From Coriolopsis trogii (lineage: Eukaryota > Basidiomycota > Agaricomycetes > Polyporales > Polyporaceae), in assembly GCA_020543525.1 (NCBI GenBank), contig JAHYIO010000023.1:1-64000 (forward strand): 64,000 bases of DNA, written 5' to 3'. Under the pieces are notes generated by a model. That model made no database searches and was not told the origin of the DNA. It saw only the letters and a list, made by a program, of their open reading frames with translations. Position 1 is the first letter of the stretch. The number at the start of each line of letters is the position of its first letter. A program made the translations under genes and the position numbers. Below, piece by piece: positions 24,618 to 35,114 of this stretch.

Positions 24618-25185
24618 CTAGGATTCGATGAACAAAGTCTCGTTCAGCACCTCCAGGTACGGCCAGAAGAGCTCCTGTTCAGTCAACAACGAAACTGTCA
24701 GCTCGTTTCCAAGGGTCTATTCCAGCAAAGTGACCAGGCGTACTCCGACCAAGCTGAAATGCGCTACGGAGAGCACCGCAGGTCCAGACTGGAAGTCTTG
24801 AGGCACGGTGAGTGTAAAGTTCTCAAACAGTGTTGTGCTCCCTGTCCGGGCTATGGGCGTATATGACCCCGCATAGAGGATGTCGCCCATCATCCACGCC
24901 GACTCAATCCCATCGCACGTTCCCGTCGGCGCTCGGTCGACGCAGCTCAGGAGGCCGATCGCGACCGAGACCTCACGCGAGTTTGTTAGGCTGTTCTGTG
25001 CAAATGGTGAACATGTAAGTGACTTGTAACGACAAAGCGATGTACGCGATACATACAGGTCTGCTGACATCGACGAGGAACTGCTCGCCCGGAGAAAACG
25101 TGGATTGGGGAGGAGGAGCAGCAATGAAAGCGTTCTGAGCAACCGCGAAGGTTGCGAGGAGCGTGGTCACAAAGAGATATCTCAT
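24618..25185 (-). CDS. NIS1-like small secreted protein B
   Basis: Paralogue of A on the opposite strand. The signal peptide MRYLFVTTLLATFAVAQ is followed by FSPGEQFLVDVSRP, then a second exon with REVSVAIGLLSCVDRAP, GDILYAGSYTP, LFENFTLTVPQDF and VAHFSLVG. The short third exon reads LFWPYLEVLNETLFIES and stops at 24618. The same three-exon layout as A shows local duplication. Two conserved Cys in the central exon could form a disulfide. Role inferred only from family resemblance. Confidence 0.72.
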
Positions 25186-27017
25186 GCTGGTTGGCAAGAG
25201 GAGTGGAGGATTTTGCAATGTACTTGGTGAGTTTGGATGATGTTGCAGCTCAGACAATCCTGAAGGTGGCACTCTTTATACCTGCAACAGGACGGGAAAG
25301 TGGAGCCGTCCTGACTACTGGCGTTCCACTTGACCGCCTCGCATGCACCAGAGCACACCAATAATGAATTGTGCACTGCCTTGCGATTTAGTGCAGGAAT
25401 GGCCGGAGCTGCCTGGCTGACGGCTGAGAGCAGTCTTCTCCGGCGAGGCAGTGCGACGGCAGCAAGAATCAGTATGCCCTCCTATCCATCCCGGTTTGTT
25501 GCTACTGGAACATATGCGATTGGCGATGTCCGACAGCTGTTGTATCAAGACCTCTGTAGCTTCGGGCTGTTGACCACGTCGTTTTCTCTATCATCTATGA
25601 GATTTGTGCTCGACTATTCTGCAGCTTTAGCGATCGTCCGCTGACCCATTCCTGTATGGCGCAGTGACTTCTCAATGACCCGCCTGTTCTTCTATTTGCT
25701 GGCTTCCCTGCCGGCTCCCACCTCGACACTTCATGCATCATCATGACACGTTCACCAGTGGCAGTGGACGGCAGCGTTCACGCACCACCTTCAGGTCCCA
25801 CTATAAAAAGCTAACGACCCAGGCCGGCCGAGTTCTCGCCCAGGAAGCGTTGCCAATGTCGTTCCAAACGGAGTTGACAAGCCGAATGCGCGTGCACCCC
25901 GACTCGACTGCGAGCGACAGGCTTCGGCTCGATCCTCAGACTGCCACTCCAATGGACTGCGTCGGGAACGCTCAAGGTCATCTGCGGTGAAGACGCCTAC
26001 GTTTTGAACTATAGCCTGGGACTCTCTATTACTTGTGAACTACGAATGTTCTGTAGTCGTGCTCGCCTTGTTCTGCCTAGGTGCCTCAGTCCTCGAACGG
26101 AGCTTACGCATGGGTGTACATGCCTTCGGAATGGCCTGATGTCGCCGCCCAGCGTCAGAGGACCGTGGGAGTAGTGCAGCATAGAGCCCAAGCTCAACTC
26201 GTACGTCATACATATAAGTATTCTTGTCGCTTACGACGGCTCAGACAGTGGACGGTTTGCATGTGTCGATGCTAGCTTTTCATGAACACCAATGTGAGTT
26301 GCCCAACTGTCCGACGACCCAAGTCAATCGTGATGTGCAAGCAAGACGTACATATGAGACTACAGGTGGGGCCACTAGCAGCTTGTGTGCGGACGCCGCC
26401 GGGGCGGGCGTGAGTTGAACTGCAAATGCAGCGCGCCGTATGCACTAAAGGACATATGCACATGCACAGCACATCTCAGCCACATCCCTGCCTGCCCTGA
26501 GCACTCGAAAGGCCAAATTCGACGGTTTGCTAGGAGATTCAGGTTCAATTCGCCGCCGTGATGATGGCTCTCGGAAAAATCATACTGTGAGTGTTGTGTC
26601 GTGACGCTTTCCAGCATCGATGGCTTATATCACCAGAATACGTACCCTAGTTTGAACTCTCAACTAGTCGGGGAACGACGAAGCTAGCTCTCAGGTCGGA
26701 TAGTATCCGCGCCCGCTAGTCAAGGCCCATTACGGATCATCCCTCCATTCCTGAGCACGGTGGGTGAACCTTGTCGCCTCGTTCATGTTTCACTTTTGAC
26801 GCAGCCCAACGCTCATACCTGTTACAGCGTACACAGAGCTCGCCAGGCTACGAAGTGCGTTTCGCGGTGCGCAGTGGCTATCAGTATGACGCGACCTGCG
26901 TCCGGCCCCGTCCCCGTCCCCCCTCTGAAGTACAAAAGGCAACCTCGTCGAGTACGCGGCGACTGACCACGCCGCTCTTTGAGTCACTCACCGTACGATA
27001 CCAACCGTCTTCCCTCC
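25186..27017. other. Intergenic region
   Basis: About 1.8 kb with no recognisable gene. Scattered frames on both strands lack motifs. The ends adjacent to the secreted-protein genes presumably hold their promoters. Confidence 0.45.
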
Positions 27018-27609
27018 ATGTTGAGGCCCGTTCCCATCCTCGCTCTGTGCGCCGGCCTCGTCGCAGCACAGAACGCCGTGATCAGCGCCCCTCCTCCGTC
27101 CACGACGCTCTCACCCGGCCAAACCTTCACAGTCAAAGTCGACAGACCGGTACGCCCCCTCCCCCTCCCCCCCTCCCTCCATCCACCACACGCGCCCAAG
27201 CTCCCAACTCACGCACCCCCAGAACAGCCTCACGGACTCGAAAGAAGTGTCGGTGGCGATCGGCCTGCTGAGCTGCGCCGGACGCGCGCCCCCGGGCACA
27301 TGCGACGGCGTCCACAGCGCGCAAGAGATGGGCTCCGTCCTCTTCGCGGGCCCGTACGAGCCCGTGCTGGAGCCCGGGTCCGGCGCGCTCTTCCAGAACT
27401 ACACCGTCGCCGTGCCGGACGGGTTCCAGACGGGCCCCGCCGTGCTCTCCGTCGCGCACTTCAACCTCATTGGCGTACGTCGATGTCCTGAGTCGTGGTC
27501 GTGGTCGTGGTGCTGCTCCCGCGTTGTGTTGGCTGACGTATCGATTGTCTTGCAGGCCTTGTTCTTCCCAAACCTGGAGGTGTTGCAGGAGACCGTCGTC
27601 GTCCAGTAG
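27018..27609 (+). CDS. NIS1-like small secreted protein C
   Basis: Third paralogue. The signal peptide MLRPVPILALCAGLVAAQ precedes LSPGQTFTVKVDRP, then after an intron KEVSVAIGLLSCAGRAP, VLFAGPYEP, LFQNYTVAVPDGF and VAHFNLIG. The last exon is LFFPNLEVLQETVVVQ. It is more GC-rich than A and B, chiefly at third codon positions, and its mature domain is closest to B. Complete by signal peptide, exon layout and stop at 27607. Confidence 0.73.
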
Positions 27610-28040
27610 GAGGGATGCCGCGCGAGGGGGTAGTACATGATTGTTTATCTCGAGCATGAGTTGTCGCCAAGGACGCGATCTGATGTTGGGGTGTTATCCC
27701 AATCGATCCCACCTGGTCTCGAGCTGTAAGCGGTCCACATAAAGCTGTGATACTCGAACGACGACAAACGAACAGAGGTAGATGCTACAGATAGACACTA
27801 CAGTAGGACTAGAAATGTACCAACGTCCAGTGGTAACCCATTGGCCGATATACGATTACAACACATGCCCGGCGGCGGCACATGCATATGCACGCGGAGC
27901 AACTCAAACGTACACCATCGTACTAACCCCAACGTACAACACCGTCCCCAGGCTCGCCAGCGCGGAGCGTCACTTTCGCGAGGTTTGGCCCTGCGAGGCC
28001 ATAACATGGAAAATGGAAGAGCTCTTCCCACGAAGGGAGC
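27610..28040. other. Intergenic region between convergent genes
   Basis: About 430 bases containing the 3' ends of secreted protein C and the F-box gene. No coding motif or repeat seen. Confidence 0.5.
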
Positions 28041-29780
28041 CTACTCTTCTTCTCCCTCATCCTCGACCGCGCCGTCACCATCGTCACCTTCCTCGTCCTC
28101 CTCCTCGTCCTCATCGTCGTACTCCGCGACCTCCTCTCGGTACCACACCAGCTTCTCGACCGGCTCATCCAACCTCCACGGCTCCCAACCGTCACCCGTC
28201 CCCGATTCCCTCCGCGCCTCCTGCTCCGCGCGCCATCGCGCACTCGCCTCCTCCATCTCCCGTTCGAGCGCCTCCCCCTCCACGTCCCGCGCGCCCTCCT
28301 CGACCTCCCACCTCGCGATCGGCCTCCCGCGCGCGCGCCGGTGCCTCGCGAGCACCGCGATCTGCTTCCCCGACACCCCCGCAAAGCGCACCGCCCGTAA
28401 CGCAGGCAAGATCGGCACCTCCTCTCTCTCTCCCTCTTCCTTTCCTTGTGCCTGCTCCTCACCGTCCTCGCCATGAGCGCTCTTCTCGCCGCCGCTCGGC
28501 TCCGCGCGGACGCTCTCCAAGAGCACGTCCCACGCGCCCTCGGGCACGTACATAAAGTCGACCTCGAGCCTCGTCAGCCGCGCGGCGCTCTCGAGCAGCG
28601 CACGCCAGCTGTCCACGCTGCACTGGAGCGCCGCCACGCACAGCGTCTCCAGCACGGGAAACTTGGAGACCGGCCGTGCGCCCGTCTCCTCCGGGGAGTC
28701 CGGGGTAGGCGAGTGCGCGTGTGTGTGACGGGTAGGCGGCGGGGCGGCGAGGTACTCGACAAAGGGCGTAAAGTCTTGGTCCTCGGTGTTCAGCTCGAGG
28801 TGGAGCGAGCGGAGGGCGGGGGCGTCGATCGTCCGAAACAAAGCGACGAGGTAGTCCGCGTCGAGGTCGTGGAGCTCGACCTCTTGCAGGCGGGGGAGGT
28901 AAACGGGGTCCGCGGCGGGTGGGTGACCGGCGCCCGGGGGGAGGTCTACGTCGGGCGGGGCGCCCCACCAGTCGATGCCGTCTGGGGGGAATGTGCCTGA
29001 GCTGCGGGCGCGGGGGCCCGAGTAGTGAAGGGAGAGCTTCTTGAGGTTGGGGGACGAGTCGAGCATGTCGCGCCATTTCTGCCATGGCATGCGCACGTCG
29101 TCCGAGTGGAGGGCGTACTCGATGGAGGTGAGATTGGAGAGGAAGGGGGAGTTGGCCCAGGGGAGATTGACGCCCTGAAGGATGATGTGCTGAAGGGAGG
29201 GGAGGGAACCGGCGAAGACGACGACGGGGGGAGGGCCGATGGCGCCAAAGAGGCGTTCTGGAGTCATCCAGTTCTGAACGTGCCACAGTTGTAGAGTGCG
29301 GAGGGCGGGTGCGGGGCCGCAGCTACCGAGGACCTTGCGGGCGTGGCCTTTGCACTGGAGGTCGGCGACCTTGAGGTGGAGCTCGCGCCAGCGATGTATT
29401 TCTGGGAGGAGGATATTGAAGACGGGGAGGAACTGATCGCGGAAGAGGAGGTCTTTGCGAGAGGAGTGTGTGTCCTCTGAGCAGGTGTCGACATAGATGT
29501 CGATCGGGAGGCGGGGGTTGCGGGAGAGGTAGATTGCACCGCGTTCCATGTGAGAGATCGTTCTGAAGTGGACGGTCGTCCATAGGTGGGGAGTGTGGAG
29601 GGCGAGGTGGCGCCAGTGAGAGCAAACATGGGAGACGGTGACCTCGAACGTGAGCTGGGTGGGGTCGCGGTCGTCTGGGAGAGGGTCCGAGTCTACGCCA
29701 AGCTGGAAGATGCGGGTGAGAAGTTCTGGGGGGAGGGAGTATATGGGAGGCATGTGGGCGTAGGAGAGGCAGATGGGCAT
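28041..29780 (-). CDS. F-box protein with leucine-rich-like body
   Basis: Single long exon on the minus strand. The chosen ATG gives MPICLSYAHMPPIYSL, which leads straight into the F-box (LPPELLTRIFQLGV to SHVCSHWRHLALHTPHLW). F-box proteins recruit substrates to SCF ubiquitin ligases through Skp1. The body has spaced Leu-rich segments (ALRTLQLWHVQNW, SLQHIILQGVNLPW, NLKKLSLHYSG), as in many basidiomycete F-box/LRR-like proteins. The C-terminus is highly charged and ends in a run of Asp/Glu. The frame stays open upstream to 30302, but that extension is low-complexity Pro/Ser and crosses a repeat, so I excluded it. Confidence 0.82.
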   Translation of the reverse strand: MPICLSYAHMPPIYSLPPELLTRIFQLGVDSDPLPDDRDPTQLTFEVTVSHVCSHWRHLALHTPHLWTTVHFRTISHMERGAIYLSRNPRLPIDIYVDTCSEDTHSSRKDLLFRDQFLPVFNILLPEIHRWRELHLKVADLQCKGHARKVLGSCGPAPALRTLQLWHVQNWMTPERLFGAIGPPPVVVFAGSLPSLQHIILQGVNLPWANSPFLSNLTSIEYALHSDDVRMPWQKWRDMLDSSPNLKKLSLHYSGPRARSSGTFPPDGIDWWGAPPDVDLPPGAGHPPAADPVYLPRLQEVELHDLDADYLVALFRTIDAPALRSLHLELNTEDQDFTPFVEYLAAPPPTRHTHAHSPTPDSPEETGARPVSKFPVLETLCVAALQCSVDSWRALLESAARLTRLEVDFMYVPEGAWDVLLESVRAEPSGGEKSAHGEDGEEQAQGKEEGEREEVPILPALRAVRFAGVSGKQIAVLARHRRARGRPIARWEVEEGARDVEGEALEREMEEASARWRAEQEARRESGTGDGWEPWRLDEPVEKLVWYREEVAEYDDEDEEEDEEGDDGDGAVEDEGEEE

Positions 29781-30276
29781 AGAGATCTGGAGCGGGGGGT
29801 GAGGAGGAGGAAGAGGGAGAGAAGGAGGGAGCGGACCTGGGGAGTAGACTGTGCGGACATGGGCAGAGCCTGAGAAGGCGAGTCGTGGGACTGTGCGCTG
29901 CCAGATAAGTCCTCGACCGGTCCCGAAAGAGGACGGTGCGCACCATCGTTCGCTGTGTGCCGTTGCGCCGCGTCGGGTGCTGGGCGTTGCGCGCGCGAGG
30001 GATGAGGACGCAGAGAGGGCGCGGGGCGGCGGGGAGGCGGGAGGGGGAGGAAGGGGAGGGAGGGGAGGGGAGGGGAGGGGAGAGAGGCTAAGAGCTGTAA
30101 ATACCCCGATCTCGATCGCCCCTTCCGCATATGGGTGCATCTTGGCGGGCCGATCTCCGCGAACGTTTGCAGCCCAGCGACGCCCTTGCCGCCCTTGCCG
30201 CCCTCGTCTGCTCAATCTCGATCCCAACACTCGCCTCTCGCGCTCTCTCGTCTGCAGCCGCGCACGTAGGCTCGCT
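29781..30276. promoter_or_regulatory. Upstream region of the F-box gene, with G-rich tract
   Basis: About 500 bases between the F-box start codon and the candidate mobile element. Contains a (GGGGA)n-type purine tract at about 30050-30082. Open in one minus-strand frame but of very low complexity. Treated as promoter and leader. Confidence 0.45.
30051..30082 (+). repeat. (GGGGA)n purine tract, G-quadruplex-prone
   Basis: Six or more runs of four G separated by single A or GA on the plus strand, which satisfies the usual sequence rule for an intramolecular G-quadruplex. It lies ~270 bases upstream of the minus-strand F-box start. Function not shown. Confidence 0.8.
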
Positions 30277-30423
30277 ACCATCCGTTCGGGTCCGAGATTC
30301 AAGGTCCGCTACGCAGAGTACCCGAACGGCTGGTCGAACTGGGCGTGGGTTTGGCGGGGCGTCCAGTTTAGGAAACCGTGTGAAAACGTACTTAGAGAAT
30401 TCGCAACTTCGCCTACTGGAGAA
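30277..30423. repeat. Left terminal inverted repeat with fold-back end
   Basis: Outer arm ACCATCCGTTCGGGT (30277-30291) pairs with ACCCGAACGGCTGGT (30320-30334) with one mismatch and a 28-base spacer. From 30321 to 30397 the sequence is the inverted copy of 38581-38657, and a gapped match runs to about 30423. It ends about 80 bases before the stop codon of the DUF6589 gene. Confidence 0.85.
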
Positions 30424-30501
30424 ATCCGTGCGGCAATGCCTGTATCCAATGCAAGGCTTTGTCCCATGAGTGTAACTGACTGAGCAGGTGAGAAGTAATT
30501 T

Positions 30502-33500
30502 CTAGTAGTCGTCTATGTCCAGAGAGGGCTCCTCCTCCTCTGCAAACATTGCATGAGGCTCAAACACGTCGTCGTCCACCATCGCCCAATAGTCCTGCTC
30601 CTCCTCGTCTTCCCTTCCTATGTCAGACCCACCCTTGGAAGGACCAGAAATGTCGTCTCCAGAGGAGATAGAGTGGTCCTGCTACATATGAATGCCATGA
30701 TATGACCCTGCATAGAAAGAAGGAGACGTACATCGAAGTTCGAAGGCCCAGCAGGGGCCGTTGGGTGCCCTCCGGGAGATACTGCGGGAAGATCTGCCAG
30801 AGGGATCTCTCGTCGTCGGCGCTGTAGTTGCGAGAAGAGCTTGTTGTACTCCCTGAGGGGCGCGTGAAGACTCTTCAGACCGACGGCAATGACGTTCGGG
30901 ACTTCGGGCGCTTTGAAACCACGGAGGATGCGCCCCGGGTTGACATTGAAGATGTCGTGTTCCTCCATGGCGGTGCGCAGCGTCGCAATGTCACGGTCAA
31001 TCTCCGGTGTTTGATGCTTGTTTCCCAGGCGCGCGCCGAGTGTGGCATTCATCTGGAGGGCAACTTTCCGAAGTAGGGATATGCATGGAGAGTGATGAAC
31101 TCTGAACCTGGAAGGCTTGGAGCGACCTGTAAGTCACACAAAGAGAGATCTTCAGTCAGTGAGCGAACGACTATATTGCATAGTTTAGTACCTGTAAGTC
31201 ACACAAAGAGAGACTACAAGTACTAGTAAGTAAAGTGTAGTAGAGCATAAGTAATGAGTGAGACTTACTCTTCAGTCAGTGAGCGAACGACTGAAGAGCA
31301 GAGGGGCAAACAGACTGCCTTATATACTGGAGAGAGGAGTGCATGAGTAAGCGAATGAAGCAGTCACATGTTAACCATAGAGCGATGAGTAAGAGTCCGT
31401 ACTCGGCATATGAGTAAGAGCCGAGAGTATTCTGAGTAAGACATAAGGTCTAGAATGTTCCGGTGCATTGTAGAACGCACAGGAAGACAAGGGAACCATA
31501 TGGTCATGGGAATGTACAGTAGTTTCGTAGAGAAAACCGTATATGGTAAGTAGAAACACAGCCTATAGTAAGCGCTATCTAAACATAGATAAACATGACC
31601 ATACAAAGGTTGTGTGCACAACTCCGGACCGGTAGAGCCGTAAATCCAGAATGTCAACAGAGAGATGGTCTGAAGCCACTCCCACGACGCGTTGCTTCCC
31701 TGCGCCTTGTATATCACCTGACCAGATAGTGCCAAATTAGCAATGGAGACATATACGATATAGAGCTCACCTTGATCCAGAAGTTCATGTGCTCTTGCAG
31801 AAGATCGACAGGGACCCAAGAGTTCGGCTTGCCGGTCGGATTCACCAACCAATTCTTCATCATGACATTACTAAACGTCAGTAGACTGTCAATATGATGC
31901 GGAGACATGAGGATGGTGTTGAACATACCGCAAAGGTTCCGGCCAAACGTGCGTGAGATTGTGAATCAGATGAAGAACTTCTTGCGCATACTTGAGGCGG
32001 CCGCTGCCGCGGTACATCAAGGTGAGCAACTTGAGGACACGGACAAGGCGTCCTGAATATCCGCCCTTGATGGCGTCCGTGAATTCATGGAGAATGAGGG
32101 CGTCTCGGAAGAATAGGCTTGCGTTTTCGAACAACATGTCGCCACTTACGATGGGTTCGGCCAACGGGTCAAAGGCATCGTCGTCGTCGTCGTTGTCATT
32201 GGCGGCAGTCGGTTCCTGACGGTTTTCCACGCGCTCGTCGACAACTGCTTGACGTGCATTGCGCAGCCGCGCGACAACCTTCGGGGAGCAGAATCGTGTG
32301 CGGATCAGCATGACTTGCTCACGGAGCTCTTCAAACGTGACTTTGGCGGCATATTCTTCAAGTGTTGCACCATCGGAGAGCTGTTCCAGCGCGTGGATCA
32401 CACACGCATAGAGGGTGTGGAATATCAGATCGCGGCAGACATGATAGGGGGGAAGGGAGGTGAGAAGTATGGGTTTGCGATCGAGGCGTGTATTGAAGAA
32501 CGACAGGGAGAATGGGTTGCGAGTGCCGGCGGTCGCGTCTCCCCAATGAGTCTCGATGATCCCATGAGTGAGAGCCATCTGGTGATGGAAGAACCCAGCG
32601 CCAAAGACGGCGTATGCGTACGAGTTTCCAAGACTATCATGGCCAGCCCTATTGGCTATGAGTGCACGCAGGCGAGCAATGGAGAGCTGGTCGCCGAAGA
32701 CGGGACGGACAATTCCTGAGAATTTGGTCGTCCCAACGTCAAATGCGAGTTCCTTGAAGATCGCGTCCATCACGTCCGCGTTTCCCGTGATGCTCGACTC
32801 GTCAATTTGCATGGCTGGGAGTGGGTGAACATCAGTTTGATGGAGAGGTATCTGTGCATCTCGGCCAGGGAGACAGTCAGCGACTTGTGAACGGAACCGG
32901 GAAAAGAGATCGGATGTGTTGACTAGAATACGGAGAATAGTGTGCTCGAGCGACTGTTCAAAGAGAGCGGTTTCTTGAGGCGTATGCAAGATGTCTTCGA
33001 TAGAGAGAGGAGGAGCGCGGTCGAGTGAATCCAGGAGGTCGGCGGTCTGCATGCTCTCAGGACTAGCCTCATAGAGTGGAAATATGGTCGCGCATGTACT
33101 ATTCTCTTGAGAGTCCTTGCGGCCAAGAATCTGTTCAGCGATTTTGAAAACCATGTTGATATTGTCGTAGACGTGCCCGCAGAGTAGGTGGTGTGCACAA
33201 TAGCGAGCGGTCGCGCGACAAGAGTGCGATATCCGTCGCAGGAGGCCAGCGCCGCGCGCGAGAAGTGGGAAGACGCCTACGGGCGCCTCGGAGGATGCGT
33301 GTACGCGCGCGTCCTCGAACGCGTCTTGCCTCTCCCTGTCGGTCTCATTGTGCTCTACTCGTTGTCGTGCTGCATCTGGGTCTTCTGAAGGCTCATAATC
33401 TTCGCTCATAGGATCTGGATCTGGCTCGGTCTCCATTCCGCTGCTGTACTCTGAGGAGTAGTCCGGGAGCCAATCGGGGTCGTCTTCACTGTCTTCGTCT

Positions 33501-34868
33501 GGCTCAGAGTCGGTCTCCGCTTGCTGTGTCTCCTCCGCCTCCTCCGCTTCACTTTTGACTTCAAAACGATTACTCCCGGCTATCGTTGGATAACTACTGC
33601 ATATTCCTAGGCTGGCAAGAACGAAGATGACTTGACGCTGAGCACCAGCGGCGTACAAGTATATGCCCAGTATGTGCTTCACAAAGCTGTTGTTCTGGCT
33701 CCGCTCTCCTAAAAGATCGGTCATCGCCATCCCAATATGCTACAAGGTGGATAAGCATGTTATGGGCTACAGGTATGTGATTTCTCACCGTATTATTGCG
33801 CATTGTTCGCTTCTCCAGCAACTCTGAGGCCGCCGGGTCAGCAGCGGCGGTCTGGTCTGCTCTCCTCTGCCGCTTCGTTGTGCTGAACTCCCGCAGTATG
33901 GCGGTAGCTGTCGGACACATAGAGCGAAGTCGCGCATGGATGCGAGAGAGATTGAATGACAGGATGAACGAGTCCGTCATGGTCATCTGTTGGGCTTGTA
34001 GCATGCCGCTCCGAGTGACCGCATCCGCTTCCGAGCTGACGAGTGACCCTACGTATTCTTCAGCCCATGACCGCACGACTTGTTTTCCTGATTTCGTATT
34101 TTTCCAGGCCCACAGATCGAGAACTCTGCGTACTTGTGCGCCATTGCGGAAGAAGCCTGTGAAACGTTCCAGGCGGTGGCCCGAATCTGGTGCGGACATC
34201 CACTCTAGGAAGTCCCCCCAAGTGTACCCTCTCGCAAGCAGGCTCTCGAGAATATCTTCGAAAGCGAGAGTTCTCGCGGCAGCAGCTTCGCGGTCGGCAC
34301 GGAGGCGCGCTTGACGTTCCATTTCTCGATCCGCGGCGTTTCGGGCATCACGTTGTGCGTCTCGTTCACTCTTCTTCTGTGCCATGGTGAGCTTTCGTTT
34401 CTTCTGAGCTTTACGACGTGCAACTTGGTGGAAGGTCTCGTACTCATTAGCTCTCTTGGGCGACGTAGGGATGACTCCAGGATCCGAGTCCGAATTGGAA
34501 CAACTCGCCTGGGCCGTGTGCTCAACCAGATCCTCGTGGAGATGGACAGTATGAACGTCAAGAAGAACGTGTTCATCATCCGAGCACTGAGGGTTCCTGT
34601 CTTCATCCTCATCATCTTCATCCGCTCGAGGAGAGTTCGCGCGCGCAGGTGGCGAGGAAGGAGGGAGAGAGCTGACATCTGATGAGGCAATAGGTAGGTC
34701 CGATGGAAAGGTGAGGAGCTGATCCCAGTCAGGGACGATGCGTTTGTTCAACTGCACATCCAAGGCTGTAAGCGGCGGAGAAGAGGGCGGGAGGGAGCTC
34801 AGCTCGGAAGACGCGATAGGGGGATCAGGAGAACTGGTAAAGCCTTCATTTTTATTGAGGACGGGCAT
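30502..34868 (-). CDS. DUF6589 protein, possible transposase of the element
   Basis: Minus-strand gene from the ATG of MPVLNKNEGFTSSPD to a stop at 30502, over 1,000 residues. The N-terminus is Ser/Pro/Asp-rich with a basic coiled segment. Next come LESLLARGYTWGDFLEWM, NNSFVKHILGIYLYAAGAQ after an intron at ~33790-33734, an acidic insert, then the DUF6589 core with RPVFGDQLSIARLRAL, GAGFFHHQMAL and HVWPEPL. The following exon has HIDSLLTFSNVMMKNWLVN, and the C-terminal exons have GSNASWEWLQTIS and NATLGARLGNKHQTPE and end in an acidic tail (EEEEPSLDIDDY). DUF6589 is an Agaricomycete family of unknown function. Its conserved Asp and His residues and repeat-flanked location suggest a DDE-like nuclease, which is my inference. 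The frame is broken at ~31098-31659 by inserted sequence, unless that is spliced out. Confidence 0.72.
31098..31659. mobile_element. Possible 562-bp insertion in the DUF6589 gene
   Basis: The coding context runs WLQTIS on one side and SPCISLLRKVALQMNATLG on the other, with non-family sequence between. The boundaries carry GAGTGATG (31090-31097) and GAGAGATG (31660-31667), an 8-bp pair with one mismatch that could be a target duplication. Inside, AAGTCACACAAAGAGAGA occurs twice (about 31133 and 31197), and CAGTCAGTGAGCGAACGACT occurs twice (about 31154 and 31272). Clear terminal inverted repeats are lacking, so an unusually long intron is the alternative. Confidence 0.4.
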
Positions 34869-35114
34869 GAGAAGGCTAACCCTCTCGCAGACAGTTGATT
34901 GTGTACTTTTGAGCACCGATGTGAGTAGAGAGATAATATGAACAGCGTGCACAAAGATAGTTTTCGGCGAGGAGCAGTTTGCGCGACTAGCTGCGACCAC
35001 CACGCGCGTCTATGAGTGTCTTGACCGACCGAGTTGTGACGACCCGCCACACCTTCACTTCACTCCCCTTCTCCTCGGTACCCTTCTCCATCGTAGCTCG
35101 CTGTGTTTCGCATT
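34869..35114. promoter_or_regulatory. Bidirectional promoter inside the element
   Basis: 246 bases separate the divergent start codons of the DUF6589 gene and the helicase gene. No frame here shows family similarity. The short spacing implies a shared promoter and probably coordinated expression. No specific binding site could be identified by eye. Confidence 0.6.

Noticed and set aside
28446..29294. Plus-strand frames across the F-box gene
   Set aside because: Shadow frames opposite a long coding exon with a recognisable F-box.
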